In this document: positions 59,526 through 64,000 of the stretch, in pieces
How positions within the stretch are numbered: the first letter of the stretch is position 1
Layout of the letters: each line of letters starts with the position of its first letter
NCBI RefSeq assembly: GCF_029623955.1
Contig: NZ_JARSBP010000004.1
Location: forward strand, 682,001 to 746,000
Length of the DNA stretch: 64,000 nt
Reading direction: 5' to 3'
Origin: Mycobacterium sp. 236(2023)
GTDB taxonomy: Bacteria; Actinomycetota; Actinomycetes; Mycobacteriales; Mycobacteriaceae
The notes under the pieces: model-generated
The model's database searches: none
Seen by the model: only the letters and a program-made list of their open reading frames with translations
What the model was told of the DNA's origin: nothing
Translations under genes and position numbers: made by a program

Positions 59526-60020
59526 GTGAACAAGCTCGTTGCGCTCAGCGGCGGACTCGTCGCCGCCGGAACAGCTGCGCTGGTCGGCGCCGGTGTGTCG
59601 ATGTCTCAGCCGCAGCCCGCCGGGAACTCGGCTCATCCCTCCAATGTGGTCGGCGAGCAGTATGGGCGTGCGCTGGCCATTCTGAAGAGCCAGGGCATCA
59701 AGGCCTATTTCGGTGGATCGACCGGCAGTGTGCTTCCTCAGTCTTCGTGCCTGGTCGGTACGCAGAAGGTCACCAGCGGCGGTCGCATGCTGCTGATGCT
59801 CGATTGCACGCAAGCCGCGGCGGACCAGATCAAGGCGATGGGTCCGACCGGCGGACCCACAATCGGCGCGAATGGCGTGACAACGGTCACCCCTACCCCG
59901 ATCGTTCCGATCGCGGGAGCTCCCGGTGCGGGTGTCCCGCCGCCGGCGCCGGGCGTCGTGCAGGGGCTTCCGCCGGGTGGCGGCGCGCCCATCATCGCCA
60001 ACACGTCACCGCAACCCTGA
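59526..60020 (+). CDS. Small secreted protein of unknown function with Pro/Gly-rich tail
   Basis: 164 residues from GTG 59526, with GAGGGAG 5 bases upstream. N-terminal signal-like helix (LVALSGGLVAAGTAALVGAG), then a compact domain (about 35-105) containing GEQYGRALAILKSQGIKAYFGG, with one Cys pair (QSSCLVG and MLDCTQ) that could form a disulfide. From about 115 onward it is rich in Pro, Gly and Ala (PIVPIAGAPGAGVPPPAPG) and probably unstructured. It looks like a mycobacterial secreted protein family; I do not recognise a function. Confidence 0.82.
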   Translation: MNKLVALSGGLVAAGTAALVGAGVSMSQPQPAGNSAHPSNVVGEQYGRALAILKSQGIKAYFGGSTGSVLPQSSCLVGTQKVTSGGRMLLMLDCTQAAADQIKAMGPTGGPTIGANGVTTVTPTPIVPIAGAPGAGVPPPAPGVVQGLPPGGGAPIIANTSPQP

Positions 60021-60111
60021 CGCACGGCCCCCTTATCCGGTACCCGCGTTCCCACTAAAGGGTTCGTTTCGTCGTAAACTCAGCTCGAGTTCACGACGAA
60101 CAGGAGCCGCA

Positions 60112-61014
60112 ATGTTGCGACCGCGCCGTTTCGACGCCGAGATCGATCCCGGTCCCGTGCAGATCCAGGCCCGCAAGGTCCACTTCGACGTCGCCGACAT
60201 CCCGCTGCACTGGATTCCCGGCCACCCCGTCGCGTCGCACGTCGTCAGCGTCCTCAACATCGTGCTGCCCGCGGGCGAGCGCTGGTTCGTCGAAACGTTC
60301 AACGAGGCGCTGCCACTGGTCAACGACCCGAAGCTGGCCGACGACATTCGTGGATTCATCGGCCAGGAAGCCACCCACGCCGATGTGCACGACCAGGTGC
60401 TGCACGAGTTCATGGTCGGTCACGGCGTGGACCCGACCCCGATCCTCGATCAGATCGAGCACCTGTTCTCCGGGGTCCTCGCGCCGCTCGACGACACCGT
60501 GGACGAAGCCCGCCGGATGAACCACCTGTGCGACCGTCTGTGGCTGATCGCCGCCATCGAGCACTACACGGCGGTAATGGGTGATTTCGCGTTGAACTGC
60601 TCGTGGGACGACCATGGTGCCGACCCGACGTTGGTCGACATGTTCCGCTGGCACGGCAGCGAGGAGGTCGAGCACCGCAGCGTCGCCCACGATGTCGCCG
60701 TCTACTTCCACGACAGCTACTTCGCGAGGATCCGCGCGATGACCGTGTCGGCCTCGATGCTGTTCGTGTTCTTCCAGCGTGCCGCGTGGTATCTGGTCAA
60801 GAACGATCCGTCCGTGGACGCCGGCTGGTGGGCGTTCAACAGAATGCGTATGCGCGATTCGAAGCTTGGCCTGCTTCCCTTGTACCGCAACCTTTTCGGG
60901 TCGAGCACGCTCGGCTACTTCCGTCCCGGTTACTCGCCGGAGCAACTCGGATCGACCGCGCAGGCCGTGGCGTATCTGGCCGCGTCGCCGGCGGCGCGCG
61001 CCGCACACCTGTGA
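60112..61014 (+). CDS. PF10118-type ferritin-like protein, predicted diiron enzyme
   Basis: 300 residues from ATG 60112 (CAGGAG upstream). Members are annotated metal-dependent hydrolase. The sequence shows the full helix-bundle diiron pattern: a Glu in helix 1 (Glu57 or Glu61), ExxH at Glu86-His89 (QEATH), Glu150 and ExxH at Glu185-His188 (EEVEH). That arrangement is characteristic of diiron oxygenases, desaturases and rubrerythrin-like proteins. Its stop overlaps the start of a ferredoxin-type reductase (TGATG), which would supply electrons. An O2-activating role is therefore more likely than hydrolysis, though unproven. No signal peptide. Confidence 0.88.
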   Translation: MLRPRRFDAEIDPGPVQIQARKVHFDVADIPLHWIPGHPVASHVVSVLNIVLPAGERWFVETFNEALPLVNDPKLADDIRGFIGQEATHADVHDQVLHEFMVGHGVDPTPILDQIEHLFSGVLAPLDDTVDEARRMNHLCDRLWLIAAIEHYTAVMGDFALNCSWDDHGADPTLVDMFRWHGSEEVEHRSVAHDVAVYFHDSYFARIRAMTVSASMLFVFFQRAAWYLVKNDPSVDAGWWAFNRMRMRDSKLGLLPLYRNLFGSSTLGYFRPGYSPEQLGSTAQAVAYLAASPAARAAHL

Positions 61015-62120
61015 TGCGGCCCTTCGAGCGCTATCGGCGGGTGCCGCCGAGCGCGTCCGGACGCATGCGCCACGACCCGACGCTGCGACTTGCCGACGCG
61101 GCGATCTCCGGTCTGTTCGCGGCATCGGCGGCGGTGCGGCGAATCCGTCCACCGGGCGCCGCCTTGGAAACTTTTCCGCTGACGGTCGCCGCGCGTCGCG
61201 TCGTGGCGCACGACCAGGATGTCGTCGAGTTGACGCTGACGGCACCCGGCCGAAATCCGTTGCCCCAGTGGTATCCCGGCGCACATGTCGACGTCCATCT
61301 ACCCAGCGGCGCGGTACGGCAGTACTCGCTGTGCGGGGATCCGGGTGTCGCGCAGGAGTACCGGATCGCGGTGCGCCGCATCCCCGACGGCGGCGGCGGG
61401 TCGATCGAGGTGCACGACGGGCTGCCGGTCGGTTCGACGGTGCACACCCACGGACCGCGCAACGCCTTCCCGCTGACCGTGCCCGGCTACGGCTCCCCCG
61501 CGCGCCGGTTCCGGTTCGTCGCGGGAGGTATCGGCATCACGCCGATCCTGCCTATGCTCGCGCTGGCCCGAAAGCTCGGCATCGACTGGTCGATGGTCTA
61601 CACGGGACGTTCTGTGGACAGCCTTCCGTTCGTCGACGAGGTCGCCGCCTACGGGGCGCCGGTCGAGATCCGCACCGACGACCGGGACGGGTTGCCGAAC
61701 GCGGCCGATCTGCTGGGCGACTGTCCGGACGGCACAGCGGTTTACGCGTGCGGGCCGGCGCCGATGCTCACCGCGATCAGGTCGTCACTCGTCGGGCGCG
61801 ACGATGTGGAGTTGCATTTCGAGCGGTTCGCAGCGCCGCCGGTTGTCGACGGCAGACCGTTCGGGGTGACGGTCGCATCGACGGGCGAGACGGTCGACGT
61901 GAGCGCCGACGAGACGCTGCTGTCCGCTTTGCGCCGTGCAGGCGTCCCCGCGCGGTACTCGTGCCAGCAGGGCTTCTGCGGAACGTGCCGCACCCGGGTG
62001 CTGACGGGGTCGGTCGATCACCGCGACACGCTGCTGACCGCGCCGGAGAGGGCTGCCGGGATGATGCTGACCTGCGTGTCCCGCGCCGAAGACGGCTCGC
62101 GGTTGACGCTGGATTTCTGA
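61014..62120 (+). CDS. PDR/VanB-type flavin reductase with C-terminal [2Fe-2S] ferredoxin domain
   Basis: 368 residues, starting inside the stop of the preceding gene (TGATG). Flavin domain with RQYSLCGDP (RxYS flavin motif), NAD(P) domain with GGIGITPILPML and YACGPAPML, and a C-terminal plant-type ferredoxin with CQQGFCGTC plus a distal Cys (MLTCVS), the four 2Fe-2S ligands. A basic N-terminal extension of about 45 residues precedes the flavin domain. Such reductases pass electrons from NAD(P)H to partner oxygenases. Tight coupling makes the ferritin-like protein the probable partner. The family name does not fix the natural substrate. Confidence 0.92.
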   Translation: MRPFERYRRVPPSASGRMRHDPTLRLADAAISGLFAASAAVRRIRPPGAALETFPLTVAARRVVAHDQDVVELTLTAPGRNPLPQWYPGAHVDVHLPSGAVRQYSLCGDPGVAQEYRIAVRRIPDGGGGSIEVHDGLPVGSTVHTHGPRNAFPLTVPGYGSPARRFRFVAGGIGITPILPMLALARKLGIDWSMVYTGRSVDSLPFVDEVAAYGAPVEIRTDDRDGLPNAADLLGDCPDGTAVYACGPAPMLTAIRSSLVGRDDVELHFERFAAPPVVDGRPFGVTVASTGETVDVSADETLLSALRRAGVPARYSCQQGFCGTCRTRVLTGSVDHRDTLLTAPERAAGMMLTCVSRAEDGSRLTLDF

Positions 62121-62141
62121 CTCCGTCGGTAGGATGCGCCA

Positions 62142-63575
62142 ATGCCGTTGGCCGCAGGTGAGACCTTCGCCGGGTACACGATCGTGCGCCTGCTCGGTTC
62201 CGGTGGGATGGGCGAGGTCTACCTTGCGCAGCATCCCCGCCTCCCCCGCCAGGATGCGTTGAAGGTTCTGCCCGCCTCGGTGTCGGCCGATTCGGAATAT
62301 CGCCAGCGCTTTAACCGGGAAGCCGACATCGCCGCGACGCTGTGGCATCCTCACATCGTCGGCGTGCACGACCGCGGTGAGTACGACGGCCAGATCTGGA
62401 TCTCGATGGATTACGTCGAGGGCACCGACGCCGCGCACCTTCTTGCCGATCAGCGCGGTGACGGGTTGCCCGCACAGCAGGTTGCCGAGGTCATCACCGC
62501 TGTCGCCGAGGCACTCGACTACGCCCATGAACGCCACCTGCTGCACCGCGATGTCAAGCCCGCCAACATCCTGCTGTCCAAGCCGGGTGCTCCGGATCAG
62601 CGAATTCTGTTGGCAGACTTCGGCATTGCGCGATGGGATGACGATATCAGCGGCCTGACCGCGACGAACATGACCGTCGGTACGGTGTCGTACGCGGCAC
62701 CCGAACAGCTGATGGCCCGTGACCTCGACGGCCGCGCCGATCAGTACGCGCTGGCTGCGACGGCATTCCATCTGTTGACGGGCAAACCGCCGTTCTCCCA
62801 TTCGAATCCGGCTGTGGTGATCAGCCAGCATCTCTCGGCGGAACCCCCGACGATCGGCGATCAACGACCCGACCTGTCCCACGTCGACGCCGTCCTGGCC
62901 AAGGCGCTCGCGAAGGACCCCAACGACCGCTTCGAGCGGTGTGCGGACTTCGCGCACGCGCTCAGTCATCGGCTCGCGGCACCGGCCGACGACGGCGCCA
63001 CCCGGCTGTTGCGGGCGACTGCCGCGCCGCCCCGACCTACGTGGCGGCGCCCGGCCGTCCTCGTGCCGGCGGTGCTTGCTGTGCTGCTTGTCGCGGCCGT
63101 CGCGGTGGCCGCGCTGGAGTTCCTGCGCGCGGACCGCGCCGACGAGACGCCCACCGCGCGCCAGACCTCGACGTCCACCACGTCCACCGCGACCACCGCG
63201 GCGCCTCCGCCACCGACATCGAGTGCCCCCGCCACAACGACCGAGGCGACCGAGACCGTCACCGACACCGTGACATCCTCGGCGACCGCGCCTGCCGTCG
63301 CGGTCATCGGCGCGAACTGCTCTCCGCTGGACAGCACGGCGACGACGGACACCGGCGCCACGGCGTACTGCTCCTCCGTTCCGGCTTCCGATGCCACGAT
63401 CTGGTCGCTGACCCGGGGCGAAGTGTCCAGCCCCAGCTCGACCCCACCGCCGGATCCGACCGAGCCGCCGGTGCCCGCCGAGGAGGCGTTCCCGGTGCTG
63501 ACCTGTATGGAACAGACGGGCCAGACGCGCAGGGAATGCCGCGAGGACATCCGCCGAAGCAACGGCCTGCCGTGA
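62142..63575 (+). CDS. Membrane Ser/Thr protein kinase (PknF/PknJ-like)
   Basis: 477 residues from ATG 62142; TAGGAT 6 bases upstream could be a -10 for a leaderless mRNA, or AGGAT could serve as an RBS. N-terminal Hanks kinase: glycine loop GSGGMGEVYLA, Lys41, HRDVKPAN (Asp137), DFGIAR (159-164) and activation segment TNMTVGTVSYAAPEQ. One transmembrane segment (about 304-327) leads to a Thr/Ser/Pro-rich linker and an extracytoplasmic tail with four Cys (NCSPLD, AYCSS, TCMEQ, ECRED). No PASTA repeats, so it is not PknB. The sensed signal is unknown. Its stop overlaps the next gene (GTGA). Confidence 0.93.
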   Translation: MPLAAGETFAGYTIVRLLGSGGMGEVYLAQHPRLPRQDALKVLPASVSADSEYRQRFNREADIAATLWHPHIVGVHDRGEYDGQIWISMDYVEGTDAAHLLADQRGDGLPAQQVAEVITAVAEALDYAHERHLLHRDVKPANILLSKPGAPDQRILLADFGIARWDDDISGLTATNMTVGTVSYAAPEQLMARDLDGRADQYALAATAFHLLTGKPPFSHSNPAVVISQHLSAEPPTIGDQRPDLSHVDAVLAKALAKDPNDRFERCADFAHALSHRLAAPADDGATRLLRATAAPPRPTWRRPAVLVPAVLAVLLVAAVAVAALEFLRADRADETPTARQTSTSTTSTATTAAPPPPTSSAPATTTEATETVTDTVTSSATAPAVAVIGANCSPLDSTATTDTGATAYCSSVPASDATIWSLTRGEVSSPSSTPPPDPTEPPVPAEEAFPVLTCMEQTGQTRRECREDIRRSNGLP

Positions 63576-64000
63576 CGCTCGAGGTACCCGACCGGCTTGC
63601 GGTGTCCGACCTGGTCCACCTCTACGCGTCCGCGGTCGACGACCGCAGGTTTGACGATGTACTCGAATTGTTCACCGAGACAGCGGAATTACGGGTGCCG
63701 GACCCTCCCTCTTCGCTGGAGCCGACGCTGCGTCACCATGGCCGGGACGGCGTGCGCACCGCGCTGTCGGCACTGGCCGCGATCACCCGGACCGAGCACG
63801 CAATCGTGGGCGAGGTGTACGCGCCCGGTGAGGACCGCGACTACGCGCTGGGACGGATCGCGTGCGTGGCCCACCATTGGAGCGTCGACGGCAACGGCAA
63901 CGCCACCGACGTGGTCTGGCATCTGCGCTACGACGACGAATACCTGCGGACCCCGAAAGGTTGGCGGTTCCACGGCCGCGCGCTGACGATCAACGCGATC
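63572..64000 (+). CDS. SnoaL/NTF2-like protein, 3' end outside window
   Basis: 143 visible residues from GTG 63572, overlapping the kinase stop. The start VTLEVPDRLAVSDLVHLYASAVDDRRFDDVLELFT is the usual first helix of SnoaL-like proteins, followed by a loop with HHGRDGVRTALSAL and the strand GWRFHGRAL. The family includes isomerases, hydratases and non-catalytic binding proteins, so no activity is assigned. Translational coupling to the kinase is notable, but no functional link is known. Confidence 0.82.
   Translation, partial: MTLEVPDRLAVSDLVHLYASAVDDRRFDDVLELFTETAELRVPDPPSSLEPTLRHHGRDGVRTALSALAAITRTEHAIVGEVYAPGEDRDYALGRIACVAHHWSVDGNGNATDVVWHLRYDDEYLRTPKGWRFHGRALTINAI

Overview
The window is high-GC actinobacterial DNA and looks like a Mycobacterium/Mycolicibacterium chromosome. 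From about 29 kb to 50 kb most genes and their order match the M. tuberculosis Rv1832-to-Rv1815 neighbourhood: gcvP with a glycine riboswitch, Rv1830/Rv1829/Rv1828-type genes, garA, gcvH, DUF881-Sbp-DUF881, pgsA2, secA2, Rv1819c-type ABC transporters and an Rv1815-type protease. The species cannot be fixed from sequence alone. Family assignments rest on recognising motifs and remembered homologues, not on searches.

1-28,980 (minus strand) is a lipid/polyketide locus, read right to left: a TesA-like thioesterase, a 553-bp regulatory gap, FAAL-1, PKS-A, a structured 96-bp spacer, FAAL-2, PKS-B, PKS-C, PKS-D and a PpsE-like terminal PKS whose 3' end lies beyond base 1. Five gene junctions overlap at stop/start codons. 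The plan (FAAL, N-terminal ACP loader, extending modules, KS-AT-ACP-condensation terminus, TesA nearby) matches the fadD26-ppsABCDE line that makes phthiocerol-type diols. It differs in having two complete FAAL plus ACP-KS-AT loading units and in one module (PKS-C) with a dehydratase-type domain placed after the ketoreductase. The C-terminal tails of PKS-A and PKS-C resemble each other, so both may deliver chains to PKS-D. That would make two starter branches feeding one shared D-E terminus.

29,000-40,319 (minus strand) is conserved housekeeping: glycine decarboxylase under a tandem glycine riboswitch, two MerR-type regulators, a DUF151 protein, the FHA metabolic switch GarA, lipoyl carrier GcvH, a DUF881/small-basic-protein membrane group, a CDP-alcohol phosphatidyltransferase and SecA2.

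40,358-53,773 is mixed: an FAD aromatic-type hydroxylase, two tandem BacA/Rv1819c-like exporter-fold transporters, a VOC plus KstD-like flavoprotein pair behind an exact KstR-type operator, a TetR/deazaflavin-nitroreductase divergent pair with twin palindromic operators, a secreted S1 protease, a DAO-type flavoprotein, a sterol-desaturase-family protein with an apparent C-terminal frameshift, and a type-B carboxylesterase.

53,816-64,000 holds an MFS transporter, malQ, a secreted DP-repeat protein followed by a strong hairpin, a small secreted protein, a predicted diiron enzyme translationally coupled to its own reductase, a membrane Ser/Thr kinase and an NTF2-like protein cut by the window edge.
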